Assembly: GCF_022397915.1 (NCBI RefSeq)
Contig: NZ_JAKEUO010000012.1
Span: 80,049-144,048, forward strand
Source of the DNA: Vibrio sp. Isolate34
GTDB taxonomy: Bacteria > Pseudomonadota > Gammaproteobacteria > Enterobacterales > Vibrionaceae
Reading direction: 5' to 3'
DNA length: 64,000 nt
Shown: one piece after another, positions 20,539 through 30,516 of the stretch
How positions within the stretch are numbered: the stretch's first letter is position 1
Layout of the letters: each line of letters opens with the position of its first letter
Program-made: the position numbers and the translations under genes
Notes under the pieces: model-generated
What the model was told of the DNA's origin: nothing
The model's input: the letters and a program-made list of their open reading frames with translations, nothing else
The model's database searches: none

Positions 20539-22131
20539 ATGCCGATGTCTCTCGGAAACGCTTTTATCAAGAACTTCCTTGGTAAAGCTCCTGATTGGTA
20601 TAAACTTGCCATCATTTCCTTTTTAATCATCAACCCGTTTGTTTTCTTCCTAGTTGACCCATTTGTTGCGGGCTGGCTATTGGTGGTTGAGTTTATTTTC
20701 ACTCTAGCTATGGCTCTCAAATGCTACCCACTTCAACCGGGTGGCCTCTTAGCTATTCAAGCAGTCGCCATTGGCATGACCAAACCAGAAATGGTTTATC
20801 ACGAGCTGCAAGCAAACCTTCCTGTATTACTCTTGCTCGTATTCATGGTTGCCGGCATTTACTTCATGAAAGAACTGCTTTTGTTCATTTTCACGAAGAT
20901 CTTGCTTGGCATCCAATCTAAAATTTTACTTTCCGTTGCCTTCTGTGTTGCTGCCGCTTTCTTATCAGCATTCCTAGATGCACTAACAGTAATCGCCGTA
21001 GTTATTAGTGTTGCGGTTGGCTTCTACTCAATTTATCACAAGGTTGCATCGGGTAAAGGCACAACGTCTTCGCACGATCACACACATGATGAAGAGATCT
21101 CTGAGCTAACTCGTGATGACCTAGAAAACTACCGTGCTTTCCTACGCTCACTGCTTATGCATGCCGGTGTTGGTACAGCATTGGGTGGTGTAATGACCAT
21201 GGTAGGTGAACCACAAAACTTGGTAATTGCTAAACAAGCGGGTTGGGAATTCGGTGAATTTATCATCCGTATGCTGCCAATAACGCTACCAGTTTTCATC
21301 TGCGGTATTGTGACTTGTGCGCTAGTAGAAAAATTCAAAGTATTTGGTTACGGTTCAGAACTACCAACGAATGTTCGCCAAATCTTAGTTGAGTTTGACA
21401 ACAAAGAACGTGCAAACCGTACCAAGCAAGACGTCGCAAAACTATGGGTTCAAAGTGCAATCGCAGTTTGGCTTATTGTAGGCCTTGCACTTCACGTTGC
21501 CGAAGTAGGTTTGATTGGTCTTTCTGTGATCATCTTAGCAACAGCATTTACGGGTGTTATTGAAGAGCACTCTATGGGTAAAGCCTTTGAAGAAGCGCTA
21601 CCATTTACAGCACTTCTTGCCGTTTTCTTCGCCGTTGTTGCTGTAATCATCGACCAAGCTCTATTTAAGCCAGTAATCGATTCTGTACTTCACGTTGAAG
21701 ATAAAGGCGCACAACTCGCTCTCTTCTATGTTGCCAACGGTATTCTATCGATGGTTTCAGATAACGTATTCGTCGGTACGGTTTACATCAACGAAGTGAA
21801 AACTGCATTAGTCGAAGGCATCATCACTCGTGACCAATTCGACCTACTTGCTGTTGCTATCAACACAGGTACTAACCTACCTTCTGTTGCTACGCCAAAC
21901 GGCCAAGCTGCATTCCTATTCCTATTAACATCAGCTCTTGCTCCGTTAATTCGACTGTCTTACGGCCGCATGGTTATCATGGCTCTGCCATACACCATCG
22001 TGTTAGCACTGGTTGGCCTTGCAGGTATCGTGTTCTTCGTAGAACCGATGACAGCATGGTTCTATGATGCAGGGTGGATCATTCAGCGTACTGGTGAAGC
22101 TGTTGCTCCGGTTATCTCTGGCGGTCACTAA
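20539..22131 (+). CDS. nhaB: Na+/H+ antiporter NhaB
   Basis: Electrogenic sodium/proton antiporter of the inner membrane, important for pH and sodium homeostasis in a marine bacterium. The 530-residue protein has about twelve hydrophobic segments and closely resembles the family from its start ([37 protein letters not shown] split over residues 14-65). The conserved [13 protein letters not shown] motif is near residue 220 and [17 protein letters not shown] near residue 445. The first ATG is taken; a second ATG two codons later is equally possible. It ends at a terminator at 22212-22240. Confidence 0.96.
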   Translation: MPMSLGNAFIKNFLGKAPDWYKLAIISFLIINPFVFFLVDPFVAGWLLVVEFIFTLAMALKCYPLQPGGLLAIQAVAIGMTKPEMVYHELQANLPVLLLLVFMVAGIYFMKELLLFIFTKILLGIQSKILLSVAFCVAAAFLSAFLDALTVIAVVISVAVGFYSIYHKVASGKGTTSSHDHTHDEEISELTRDDLENYRAFLRSLLMHAGVGTALGGVMTMVGEPQNLVIAKQAGWEFGEFIIRMLPITLPVFICGIVTCALVEKFKVFGYGSELPTNVRQILVEFDNKERANRTKQDVAKLWVQSAIAVWLIVGLALHVAEVGLIGLSVIILATAFTGVIEEHSMGKAFEEALPFTALLAVFFAVVAVIIDQALFKPVIDSVLHVEDKGAQLALFYVANGILSMVSDNVFVGTVYINEVKTALVEGIITRDQFDLLAVAINTGTNLPSVATPNGQAAFLFLLTSALAPLIRLSYGRMVIMALPYTIVLALVGLAGIVFFVEPMTAWFYDAGWIIQRTGEAVAPVISGGH

Positions 22132-22211
22132 GCTAAACACTGTGTCGCAAACCGTAAAATGTGTAACTCACTAATCAAAAATATTAGTTGATTAGGAAAC
22201 TTATCCAAGAT

Positions 22212-22240
22212 AAAAAGCTCTGAGTAATCAGGGCTTTTTT
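22212..22240 (+). terminator. nhaB terminator
   Basis: AAAAAGCTCTGA-GTAA-TCAGGGCTTTTTT hairpin with a T6 tail, about 20 bp before dsbB. It suggests dsbB has its own promoter or depends on read-through. Confidence 0.8.
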
Positions 22241-22263
22241 ATTTTATAGACAGGATTCAATTC

Positions 22264-22788
22264 GTGAACTTTTTAGCAATGATCAAAGACTTCTCTAAGA
22301 GACGTTTATCTTGGCTTTTACTGCTGGCTTTTATTGTCTTTTTTGAAGCGTGCGCTCTCTTCTTCCAACACGTGATGATGCTTGGCCCTTGCGTGATGTG
22401 TATCTATGAGCGCGTTGCTATGCTCGCTATCGGTGTTGCCGCCATGATTGGTTCTGTTGCCCCGAAGAACCCAATATCACGTTGGTTAGGCCTTGCTGGG
22501 TGGGGGTTTGGCGCATACAAAGGTTTAATGCTTGCTTTAGAGCACGTCGATTACCAGTTCAATCCGTCTCCTTTCGCAACCTGCGACTTATTCGTAACCT
22601 TCCCTAGCTGGGCGCCTTTAAACCAATGGGCACCTTGGATGTTTGAAGCTTACGGAGACTGCAGCAAGGTTGTGTGGCAGTTCTTCGACCTTTCTATGCC
22701 TCAGTGGCTAGTCATTATCTTTGCAGGTAACTTGGTTGCCTTCGGTATCGTGGTTATTTCTCAATTTGTTAAGTCGAAAAACGACTAA
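22264..22788 (+). CDS. dsbB: disulfide bond formation protein DsbB
   Basis: Inner-membrane quinone reductase that reoxidises periplasmic DsbA. The 174-residue protein has four membrane helices and two periplasmic cysteine pairs: Cys43/Cys46 (GPCVMC) and Cys107/Cys133. Both pairs are intact. The start is GTG at 22264 (MNFLAMIKDFSKRR). It follows nhaB on the same strand, the common gamma-proteobacterial order nhaB-dsbB, though here a terminator lies between the two. Confidence 0.96.
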   Translation: MNFLAMIKDFSKRRLSWLLLLAFIVFFEACALFFQHVMMLGPCVMCIYERVAMLAIGVAAMIGSVAPKNPISRWLGLAGWGFGAYKGLMLALEHVDYQFNPSPFATCDLFVTFPSWAPLNQWAPWMFEAYGDCSKVVWQFFDLSMPQWLVIIFAGNLVAFGIVVISQFVKSKND

Positions 22789-22815
22789 TAGTAAACCGTT
22801 CAAATTTGGACAACA

Positions 22816-22844
22816 AAAAAGTCGACCACGAGGTCGACTTTTTT
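22816..22844. terminator. bidirectional terminator after dsbB
   Basis: AAAAAGTCGAC-CACGAG-GTCGACTTTTT, a perfect stem with A/T tails on both sides, between dsbB and the convergent SEC-C gene. Confidence 0.9.
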
Positions 22845-22915
22845 ATTACTTAAGCTTTTGAACATATAAAGAGAGTCTGCTACTGACTCAAATAATGTTC
22901 ATCAACAAACTGCGA

Positions 22916-23536
22916 TTAGCTGTTTTTACCACAGCATTGCTTGAACTTTTTACCACTTTCACATGGGCAAGCATCGTTGCGGCCGATATCTTTAAATGGA
23001 TTCACGCTTTGCGATTTATTACCTAGCATCGCCTCATCAGCTGCCATTGCCACCTCTGAGATCATCAGATCGACCTGACCCACTAAATCGGCAAGCGATG
23101 GTGGGTTTTGAAGCCCAGCCGCAACCATTTGTTGTTGAGTTTGCTCTTCATCAATCGCTAACATTAATGTAGTCAGCAGAGCTTGCAGCATGCGCAGAGT
23201 GCCATCCGCAACCGTAATGCTTTGCCACTGCTCTTCCACTGTCGGCCAAACCATCATAAAACCTTCCGCAAAATCTGCGAACTGCTCATTGAAGTCACCT
23301 TCTGCAAACACATCAGTCAGTAAGTATTCACTTCGCTGAATTAGGTTGTGCTGTCGGTTAATCTGTTCCGTCACTAATGTTACAAGCTCTTTGCCCGCTT
23401 CAGGAGCTACGATGGCAACCCATTCTTCAGGATCGAGTGGCTTTGTCGCTAAGTTAGACGCAAGAATTGCACCTTCGATAAACTGCGGCGTAATGTCTGA
23501 AATAGATTCTGGTAGGCTTAATAATTGATATGTCAT
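22916..23536 (-). CDS. YecA/UPF0149-like protein with C-terminal SEC-C motif
   Basis: 206-residue protein with an acidic helical UPF0149/YecA-type domain (about residues 1-180) and a C-terminal SEC-C zinc motif ([16 protein letters not shown], about residues 188-203) like the zinc-binding tail of SecA. Such proteins can bind zinc and contact the translation or secretion machinery, but the role of this one is not established. It is convergent with dsbB and divergent from dusC. Confidence 0.85.
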   Translation of the reverse strand: MTYQLLSLPESISDITPQFIEGAILASNLATKPLDPEEWVAIVAPEAGKELVTLVTEQINRQHNLIQRSEYLLTDVFAEGDFNEQFADFAEGFMMVWPTVEEQWQSITVADGTLRMLQALLTTLMLAIDEEQTQQQMVAAGLQNPPSLADLVGQVDLMISEVAMAADEAMLGNKSQSVNPFKDIGRNDACPCESGKKFKQCCGKNS

Positions 23537-23713
23537 GAAAGCTCTGGATATTTGGGCATTTTCGATATTATAACGTTATCCCCGCTAAGATGTCGCTATT
23601 AAGAGACGAAAGCATCATTAAGGTGGCACTCCACACTCATAGTGACAATCCTGTAAGCACACCGTACAATCACGCCTCTTAATTTCAGGACAGAGATGTT
23701 TCGGTAAATCAGA

Positions 23714-24670
23714 ATGCGAGTAATACTTGGCCCGATGGAGGGCGTTCTAGACCACCTCATGCGTGAAATTCTTACAGAGATCAATGATTACGACCTCTGT
23801 GTCACTGAATTTGTTCGCGTTACGGATCAATTACTGCCACCGCATGTATTCCATCGCTTGTGTCCAGAACTCCACCAAGGCTCTCAAACCATGGCCGGTG
23901 TTCCTGTTCACGTTCAACTGCTTGGACAACACCCAAAATGGATGGCAGAAAACGCTATCCAAGCAGCAAGCCTTGGCGCAAAAGGCATCGACCTTAATTT
24001 TGGTTGCCCAGCAAAAGCGGTAAACAAGAGTAACGGTGGTGCGTCTCTATTGAAAGAGCCAGAACTTATCTACCAAGTAGTCAAAGCAACTCGAGAAGCG
24101 GTGCCTGCACATATCCCTGTTTCCGCGAAGATTCGCCTAGGTTGGGAACACCCAGATGAGTGCTTTGAGATTGTCGATGCTATTGAACAAGCAAAAGCCG
24201 ACGAACTGACCGTGCATGCAAGAACCAAAACTGGTGGTTACAAGGCCAGTGAAATCAAGTGGGATTACATCAATCAGATCCGTCAGAAAACCTCTCTGCC
24301 GTTGATTGCGAATGGTGAGATCTGGAATTACCAAGATGGTCAAGATTGCATCAAAACCACAGGTATCGATTCATTGATGGTCTGTCGTGGTGCATTCAAT
24401 GTTCCAAACCTTGGTAACGTCGTTAAACACAACCACCAGCCAATGCCTTGGCAACAAGTGATTGCCCTGCTGCTACGTTACTCTGAGTTTGAAATTGAGG
24501 GTGATAAAGGTCTGTATTATCCAAATCGCGTAAAACAGTGGTTTGTGTATCTACGCAAAGAGTACCCGGAAGCTGAAGAACTGTTTCGTGAGATCAGAAC
24601 CTATAAAAAAGCGGCTCCGATTGTCGAGCAGATTAAACGTTATCAAGAGCAGTACTGCCAACCTGTTTGA
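23714..24670 (+). CDS. dusC: tRNA-dihydrouridine(16) synthase DusC
   Basis: FMN-dependent reductase that makes dihydrouridine 16 in tRNA. The 318-residue protein is a TIM barrel with GPMEGVLD at residues 6-13, the FGCPAKAVNKSNGGASLL catalytic stretch with its Cys near residue 98, and TVHARTK near residue 170. Its short N-terminus (RVILGPMEGVLD) is typical of DusC rather than DusA or DusB. It is a single gene convergent with the diguanylate cyclase, with only 58 bp between stops and no visible terminator. Confidence 0.93.
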   Translation: MRVILGPMEGVLDHLMREILTEINDYDLCVTEFVRVTDQLLPPHVFHRLCPELHQGSQTMAGVPVHVQLLGQHPKWMAENAIQAASLGAKGIDLNFGCPAKAVNKSNGGASLLKEPELIYQVVKATREAVPAHIPVSAKIRLGWEHPDECFEIVDAIEQAKADELTVHARTKTGGYKASEIKWDYINQIRQKTSLPLIANGEIWNYQDGQDCIKTTGIDSLMVCRGAFNVPNLGNVVKHNHQPMPWQQVIALLLRYSEFEIEGDKGLYYPNRVKQWFVYLRKEYPEAEELFREIRTYKKAAPIVEQIKRYQEQYCQPV

Positions 24671-24728
24671 ATCTTCGAACAAGCTGGCTGCTCCCTACAT
24701 CTAACAATACGCCGATTAATTAACTTGG

Positions 24729-26195
24729 TTAAAATTCGAGACGGTCTTTACCCGTCGTCTTAGCCACGTAAAGCTTTTCATCGGCGTACTTAAATATCTC
24801 TTCAAAGTTGAGCTTACCTTGCTCTTTTTCTACTATGCAGACACCGCCAGACACTGTGAACCCATTCGGAACAATATCGACTGATTTAGCACTGATTGCT
24901 TTTTTCACGCGCTCTAGTGTTCTCATCAGAGTTTCACGGTCATCACCTTTCATGTAAACGACAAACTCTTCCCCACCAAACCTTGCGGCCACATCGCTGC
25001 TTCGAACACTGTTACTGATCTGCCGCGACATATAACGAATCACATCATCACCTTTGTCATGGCCATAAGTATCATTGATTGACTTGAAATCATCGATATC
25101 AAATACCGTTAAGGCAAACAATTGATCGTGGTCTACTCTTCGCCAAAATGCTTCTAAACCACGTCGGTTTAACAGCCCAGTCATTGGGTCTTTCGCAGCG
25201 AGCTCTTTGAAGTAACCTCGTTCAATCGTCGAATTTACATAGAAAAAGATCGTTACAGAGAAAAGATAGACAATGATAGCAACGATAAGGCTGTCTTTCT
25301 CATACACGAGAAAGTGCTCAATCTCTTTGGCAATACTCAACTCGTAGTACATTGCATGATGGGATGCGACACCTTCTAGCTGTATCTCGTGATAAAAAAA
25401 AGCCGAATCAATGGGGCTAACCAAAGTAGTGTCGATAATATCTACCCGACCAGCCAGATGCTCATTGGAGTTCGCGAGCAACCTGTCAGCATTAATATCC
25501 ACCGACAGCATCCCTTGGTGAACACCTTTGTGAAACACGGGAATCGTCATGCTGATAATACGGTCAAGGGAATCAAAACGAAAACCAGGCCCAGAAAGGG
25601 TGAGTTGATCCGGATTGTTGGCCGTTTTCTGCCAATAAGGACGACTCTTTATAGTCGAGAGCAGCTCTTTACTCAGCCCTTTGGCAAAATCTTCCGGCGA
25701 AGAGATCACATAGCCACTCGTATCAATAAAATGCACGCCGTCATGATATTCATCAAGTTGAGATAGAAATGAAAGGATAGGAGCTAAAGCGATCTTCTCT
25801 GATGCACCTTTATAGCTATCGCTGCTTTCAGAGCACAACGACTCTTCACCAACCAGCATATAGTCGATGTCAACTGAAGGGATATCACCGGTTTTACCAT
25901 CTGCGAGAAGCAGGACGTCGATAGGCCAAATGTTACATAGGCCATTAACTACCTGCTTATTATGGTCGAGAAAAAGTGGATTTCCGGATTTGTAGTAGTT
26001 TGAGAAGCTGTAATCTAAAGCAGTAACCACCTTCGTCGTTCGTGTGAACATCTCTTCGATGCGATGAAACTCAACGTTGATATCTTTTTTTACCGCATCA
26101 AAATGATTCTTACCAATTAGACCTAGCAACATTATGGCGATCACGGCAGGGAATCCAAAGACAAAGCGAAGGCTAAAGTGCCTGTTTATTTTCAT
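24729..26195 (-). CDS. membrane diguanylate cyclase with periplasmic sensor domain
   Basis: Makes cyclic di-GMP from two GTP. The 488-residue protein has an N-terminal membrane helix (about residues 10-28), a ~270-residue periplasmic sensor region that looks like a double-Cache domain (for example VHFIDTSGYVISSPEDFAKGL), and a second helix (about 303-322). A cytoplasmic GGDEF domain follows (about 335-488). The active site reads GGEEF and an RSSD inhibitory site lies five residues before it, so it is probably both active and feedback-inhibited. The ligand is unknown. It is alone on its strand between dusC and the GH13 gene. Confidence 0.9.
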   Translation of the reverse strand: MKINRHFSLRFVFGFPAVIAIMLLGLIGKNHFDAVKKDINVEFHRIEEMFTRTTKVVTALDYSFSNYYKSGNPLFLDHNKQVVNGLCNIWPIDVLLLADGKTGDIPSVDIDYMLVGEESLCSESSDSYKGASEKIALAPILSFLSQLDEYHDGVHFIDTSGYVISSPEDFAKGLSKELLSTIKSRPYWQKTANNPDQLTLSGPGFRFDSLDRIISMTIPVFHKGVHQGMLSVDINADRLLANSNEHLAGRVDIIDTTLVSPIDSAFFYHEIQLEGVASHHAMYYELSIAKEIEHFLVYEKDSLIVAIIVYLFSVTIFFYVNSTIERGYFKELAAKDPMTGLLNRRGLEAFWRRVDHDQLFALTVFDIDDFKSINDTYGHDKGDDVIRYMSRQISNSVRSSDVAARFGGEEFVVYMKGDDRETLMRTLERVKKAISAKSVDIVPNGFTVSGGVCIVEKEQGKLNFEEIFKYADEKLYVAKTTGKDRLEF

Positions 26196-26338
26196 ATAAT
26201 GTGCTCTTAGTGCTCAGCTATTTTCATTTACCCCATTAATATTATTACATTAATTGTCATATCCCACGAGGTAAAAGAGTGTAAATTGATATGAATCGAT
26301 CTCTACCATTCACTTAAAGCTTTAAAAACTAGCCCAGA

Positions 26339-28246
26339 CTAAGCAAGGTTAGCCCTGAGTGATTTAATCCAGTTTATTGCTACATCAAAAATCATCGACT
26401 GCATCGCTGGAATAACAATATCTGCGGTACCGTTACAGATCAAAACACGTTCTATTCGACCAAGCAAAGCGACCAGCTCACCTTGCTCTTGTCCAAGCAT
26501 CCATACAGGTAAAGCTAGCGACTTTGCTTTGTTAGACAAGTTTAGTACAACTAAGGTCTTTTCCCTTCCAAGACAACGTGCAAACACTAAGGTTTCAGCA
26601 TCACAATACAACTCTAAGTAAGCACCACTTTGTAAGCTTCTGCGTTCTGTTCGCAAACTTATCAACGCTTGATGACATGAGAACCAATCGGAGGTTTGCT
26701 CTGCTCCCCACGGGAAACATCTGCGATTATCCGGGTCTTGACCACCTTCTAAGCCCACCTCGGTTCCGTAGTACAAACACGGCGTCCCAACGTAAGTGAA
26801 TAATAGAGTCAGAGCCAATTTTTGCTTCGCTTCGTCGCCATTGAGAAGCGTCAAGAACCGTGCTGTATCGTGACTATCCAATTGATTCAACTGCGATAAC
26901 TGATTCAGCCATGGCACCATAGCTCTTGCTTCTGCTAACCAATCGGAGAAAGCGAACATATCAATATTGATTGGCTCATAAGCGATATCTTGTTTTGCCA
27001 ATAACGCGCGGACCGGATGGGCAAAACCATAGTAGTTCATTGACCCGTCTTCTTGCTCTCCCTGTAACCATTGGCTGGCCTCAAAGAAATGCTCTCCCAA
27101 GATATAAGCCTCTGAGTTCTCATCCTTAGCTGAGTCACGGAATGCCTTTACATAATGTGCATTGTTATAGGCGCCCTCACCTTCCCCTAGCATATGGATC
27201 ACATCGAAACGCCAACCATCTATATGGTAAGGCGCTTTCAGCCAATGTTTGATCACTGACTCTTCGGATTGGTAGATATGATCTCGAACTGCTTCGTTAG
27301 AGAAATTTAAAACAGGGAGCGATGAGATCCCTTTCCATCCTACGTATTTCTTCGAATCACTTGGCTCGAAAAAATAGTAGTCATGATAAGGAGAATCAGA
27401 ATGACCATAAGCTCCTTTATCTGAGTTCAGATTTGAACTTGAACTTGAAATGTTGTTTTTTAGCTTATCAAACCATGGGTGCTCGACCGATGTATGGTTG
27501 AACACGGCATCTAAGACAATTTTCATATCACGAGCATGAATATTGCTAGAGAGCGTCGCGAACTCTTCATTCGTGCCAAAGTGTGGGTCGACTTTGTAGT
27601 AATCGGTCGTGTCGTATTTGTGATTGCTCGGTGATTGAAAGATCGGGTTTAGGTACAAAGCGGTAATACCTAGATCTTGTAAGTAGTCTAGCTTGTTACG
27701 AATACCCGCCAAGTCGCCACCAAAAAACTCAGCAGCACCGGTTCCATTGTGCCCTTCAACAGAATCGCCCCACTCTTTAACAACGACATCTAATGTGTTT
27801 TCTTTTAAGCGATATTCCCCTGCTTTAACACTGATACTCGGGTTACCATTGCAAAAACGTTCAGGGAAGATTTGATAGAAGACCTGCTCCGAGACCCATG
27901 ATGGTGGGCGATGATGGGCATTAAACTTGAAATGAAACTCACGGCTTGGAACGCGACTATGTACCCCCCTAGCATCAAGCCAGTGCTGTCCTGATGAGTC
28001 GACTAACTTGAATACATAATGAGTAATGTCTCTGTCTGAATTAACTGGAAAAGAGACTTGCCACACCATCAAACGACCTTCAGTACCAACTTTGATCATA
28101 TCAAGCAGATACTCTTCGTTATCCGGTTCATGCCTCAACAGAACCCTATTCCAATCACTGCGGTCAGTCATTAATTTAACGGTCAGAATGCCGTCTTTTT
28201 CGTGGAAGTAGTCGGGGGTTTGCGCATGAAAGATAAATGGCTTCAT
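26339..28246 (-). CDS. malZ: GH13 alpha-amylase family enzyme, maltodextrin glucosidase type
   Basis: Cytoplasmic glycoside hydrolase acting on maltodextrins. No signal peptide is present. The 635-residue protein has an N-terminal beta-sandwich (about residues 1-110) and a GH13 TIM barrel with the catalytic nucleophile Asp348 (GWRFDVIHM), acid/base Glu385 (ILGEHF) and Asp460 (QLDSHD). A C-terminal beta-domain closes the protein. The N-domain plus ~600-residue length fits MalZ/neopullulanase-type enzymes; whether it releases glucose or panose cannot be judged from sequence. No other mal genes adjoin it. Confidence 0.85.
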   Translation of the reverse strand: MKPFIFHAQTPDYFHEKDGILTVKLMTDRSDWNRVLLRHEPDNEEYLLDMIKVGTEGRLMVWQVSFPVNSDRDITHYVFKLVDSSGQHWLDARGVHSRVPSREFHFKFNAHHRPPSWVSEQVFYQIFPERFCNGNPSISVKAGEYRLKENTLDVVVKEWGDSVEGHNGTGAAEFFGGDLAGIRNKLDYLQDLGITALYLNPIFQSPSNHKYDTTDYYKVDPHFGTNEEFATLSSNIHARDMKIVLDAVFNHTSVEHPWFDKLKNNISSSSSNLNSDKGAYGHSDSPYHDYYFFEPSDSKKYVGWKGISSLPVLNFSNEAVRDHIYQSEESVIKHWLKAPYHIDGWRFDVIHMLGEGEGAYNNAHYVKAFRDSAKDENSEAYILGEHFFEASQWLQGEQEDGSMNYYGFAHPVRALLAKQDIAYEPINIDMFAFSDWLAEARAMVPWLNQLSQLNQLDSHDTARFLTLLNGDEAKQKLALTLLFTYVGTPCLYYGTEVGLEGGQDPDNRRCFPWGAEQTSDWFSCHQALISLRTERRSLQSGAYLELYCDAETLVFARCLGREKTLVVLNLSNKAKSLALPVWMLGQEQGELVALLGRIERVLICNGTADIVIPAMQSMIFDVAINWIKSLRANLA

Positions 28247-28436
28247 AGTGGTTCTCGAGCAATGTTTAATTTGCTTAAGATATGAAATTATTTGTTGGCG
28301 ACAATCAGAAAAATATCGTCAGTCAAAGTAGATCACGCTTTGTAGACCCACTTTGTTTTCAGTAAGACGATTTCTCTCAAAATGATCAAATGAATAGGCC
28401 TGTTACCAAACCTAGATCGCGTTTGAAGTCGACCTA

Positions 28437-29402
28437 TTAACGACTGACTACCGCGCGGTCGATCACTGATTGAGGCAATGTCACACCTAACTCACGAGCA
28501 GCTTCCAAATTCACCACCAGTTGTGAGCTTTGTGCGGTTTTAACGCTCAATTTTCCAGGCTTTTGTCCATTGAGAATAGCCGCTACATAATCCGCAGTTT
28601 GTACCCCAACGTCATAATAATCTAAACCCAAACCTGCAATAGCGCCTTTTCCTACATAAGATGTAGCGCCTGCGACGACGGGTGTATCAGCTTGGTTAGC
28701 CGCGTTGATAAGACCTTCCATGCCGCTTGCAACAGTATTGTCCGTTAAGGCGTAGATAACATCCGATTTCTTTGCCACTGATTCTGCTTTTGATTCCACA
28801 TCATCAATGGTGAGTGCTCTTTCTGTATAAAGAGTAAAACCAAAGTCTCGCGTCGCTTTCTTTAACAGTCCAACCAAGGCAACTGCATTTGCCTCTGCTG
28901 GGTTGTAAACAACACCGATTGAATTAGCTTCAGGGAGCAGTTCTTTGATTAATGACACATGCTGAGTGATCGGAGATAAGTCAGAAAGCCCCGTGACATT
29001 ACGCCCCGGCTTTTCTAATTGTTTAACGAGCCTAGCGCCGATAGGATCCGTAACCGCGGTAAACACGATAGGAATCGAGCGAGTCGCCGACACTAAGGCT
29101 TGTGAGGTCGGTGTTGCGATACCTACCAATACATGGGGATTTTCACTAACGAGCTCTCTGGCAATTTTGGCAGCTTGCGCTGGATTCCCATCCGCCATTT
29201 CATAGGAAAACTCTAAGTTCTTTCCGGGTTCATAGCCTTTAGCTCTCAATCCTTCAAGAAGCCCTAAGCGTGTTGCATTTAGATCTGGATGATCTACAAC
29301 TTGTGACACCGATACCTTGGCAATATTTGCTGCCACACCACTAGCCCATAACAACAGGCAACTGCTCAACGCTGCCGTTAATACTTTTCTTACAGACCCC
29401 AT
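28437..29402 (-). CDS. ABC-type substrate-binding protein (TrpX-like), orphan
   Basis: Periplasmic binding protein of the ABC_sub_bind (TrpX) family, whose members bind aromatic amino acids or related ligands. The 321-residue protein begins with a signal peptide (MGSVRKVLTAALSSCLLLWASGVAANA-type, about residues 1-26) followed by two Rossmann-like lobes (VLVGIATPTSQALVSAT, IGVVYNPAEANAVALVG, VIYALTDNTVASGM). I chose ATG 29402 because AAGGGAG lies 5 bp upstream; an upstream in-frame ATG at 29417 has no such site. No permease or ATPase gene is next to it, so its transporter partner must be elsewhere or lost. Confidence 0.85.
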   Translation of the reverse strand: MGSVRKVLTAALSSCLLLWASGVAANIAKVSVSQVVDHPDLNATRLGLLEGLRAKGYEPGKNLEFSYEMADGNPAQAAKIARELVSENPHVLVGIATPTSQALVSATRSIPIVFTAVTDPIGARLVKQLEKPGRNVTGLSDLSPITQHVSLIKELLPEANSIGVVYNPAEANAVALVGLLKKATRDFGFTLYTERALTIDDVESKAESVAKKSDVIYALTDNTVASGMEGLINAANQADTPVVAGATSYVGKGAIAGLGLDYYDVGVQTADYVAAILNGQKPGKLSVKTAQSSQLVVNLEAARELGVTLPQSVIDRAVVSR

Positions 29403-29720
29403 CAATACTCCCTTCATCAAGCGCTCGTTGTTATTGCTCGATCTAGAGAGAACACAACATTAAATTCACTATTGATATTATTACCAGTAACTTTTGATAA
29501 CTTGAAGTGATATTTAACAAAAACACAACAAAGCTCGAATTATGCGTCAAAAGGCTGGTTGGGTTGAATCCATAGGTAAGAAACGAAGTGAATAACAAGA
29601 GATAGGTGAGACAAACAACGAAGGGTAAGATGAACGAAAAGTGTCACGAGGAACGAATCTGAGAACATGCTATCTGCTATGTGTAGCCGTTCTCAGACGA
29701 TAGGGAGAAGTGAGGTTTTC
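29403..29720. other. intergenic gap with a hairpin downstream of yfbV
   Basis: No gene is seen. A hairpin at 29658-29697 (TCTGAGAAC / GTTCTCAGA, 22-nt loop region that can pair further) lies in yfbV's 3' region. It lacks a T-run on the minus strand, so termination there is doubtful. Confidence 0.5.
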
Positions 29721-30173
29721 TTAGAACCAACGTTCCATTGAAGATTTGTCTAACTGACGGAATGCACGATTCAGAATGATCGCCAACTCCTTATAACGAG
29801 GGCGTGGCTTCATTGGCTCTAACGCAAAACCCGTTTCAGTGATCTTCTCGTGCAGTTCGCGGTACCACGACACTAACGCAGGCGGAAGTTGTGTATTTGA
29901 GCGGTTACCTAACCACCACATGCCTTGAAGTGGCAAACTAATCGCAAACAAAGCCATAACCACAGCTTGTGGCATCGCTTGGTAATTATTAAAGACCATT
30001 TGCGTAAGAACGCTGATAGCAGCTATCGCGGGCATCACCTTTACACCAAAGCGCGTCGCTTTAATGATGCGTTGCTCAGGGAAAATAGCGTTTAACTCTT
30101 TTCGAACAGGCCAGAGATCCATGTACTTTTGGCCATCTTTTAAACTGCTAGCTAAACCAACTCTATTGCTCAT
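29721..30173 (-). CDS. yfbV: UPF0208 membrane protein YfbV
   Basis: 150-residue inner-membrane protein with two hydrophobic segments (about residues 45-62 and 68-90) and the conserved soluble parts [13 protein letters not shown] and [15 protein letters not shown]. In E. coli YfbV limits the influence of MatP-bound terminus domain on chromosome structure; the same role is inferred. It is divergent from ackA, the same arrangement as in enterobacteria. Confidence 0.93.
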   Translation of the reverse strand: MSNRVGLASSLKDGQKYMDLWPVRKELNAIFPEQRIIKATRFGVKVMPAIAAISVLTQMVFNNYQAMPQAVVMALFAISLPLQGMWWLGNRSNTQLPPALVSWYRELHEKITETGFALEPMKPRPRYKELAIILNRAFRQLDKSSMERWF

Positions 30174-30516
30174 ATGAGTCTCCCATTAAAAAAAAGTTGA
30201 AATCATCAACTAAAAACACAAAAATTTGACGAAAAATAATATTCTTTCAAATTTTTTTGTTATATTTGCACAATATCGCTATTATTTGCAGACCTCAATC
30301 TCATTGTTGCCCTTATTTACAATTTAAGCAACTTTGAGAAGACTTCTGCAAGGAATGCACAAGGCTCTTTTTTTGAAAAAGTGCGCTTTCACTTTATACG
30401 GAAATTAACGTTTTTTTGACCAAGGTTAGTACGCAAGCTACCGTGCTTCGTCTATTCTTGAGATTAATTTTCATCCTTAACTGATTTCGATCAGAAAAAT
30501 TAACAGGTAGTCATTA
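30174..30516. promoter_or_regulatory. divergent yfbV/ackA control region
   Basis: 343 bp, AT-rich, without a supported gene. It must contain the ackA promoter, which is strongly expressed in most gamma-proteobacteria. I could not assign a confident -10/-35 pair, Fnr site or ArcA site by eye. Confidence 0.45.

Noticed and set aside
29620..29660. CGAGGAACGAATC stretch as a third copy of the dispersed repeat
   Set aside because: The match is limited to a dozen bases, and the ATTCCCTA...TAGGGAAT part is missing.
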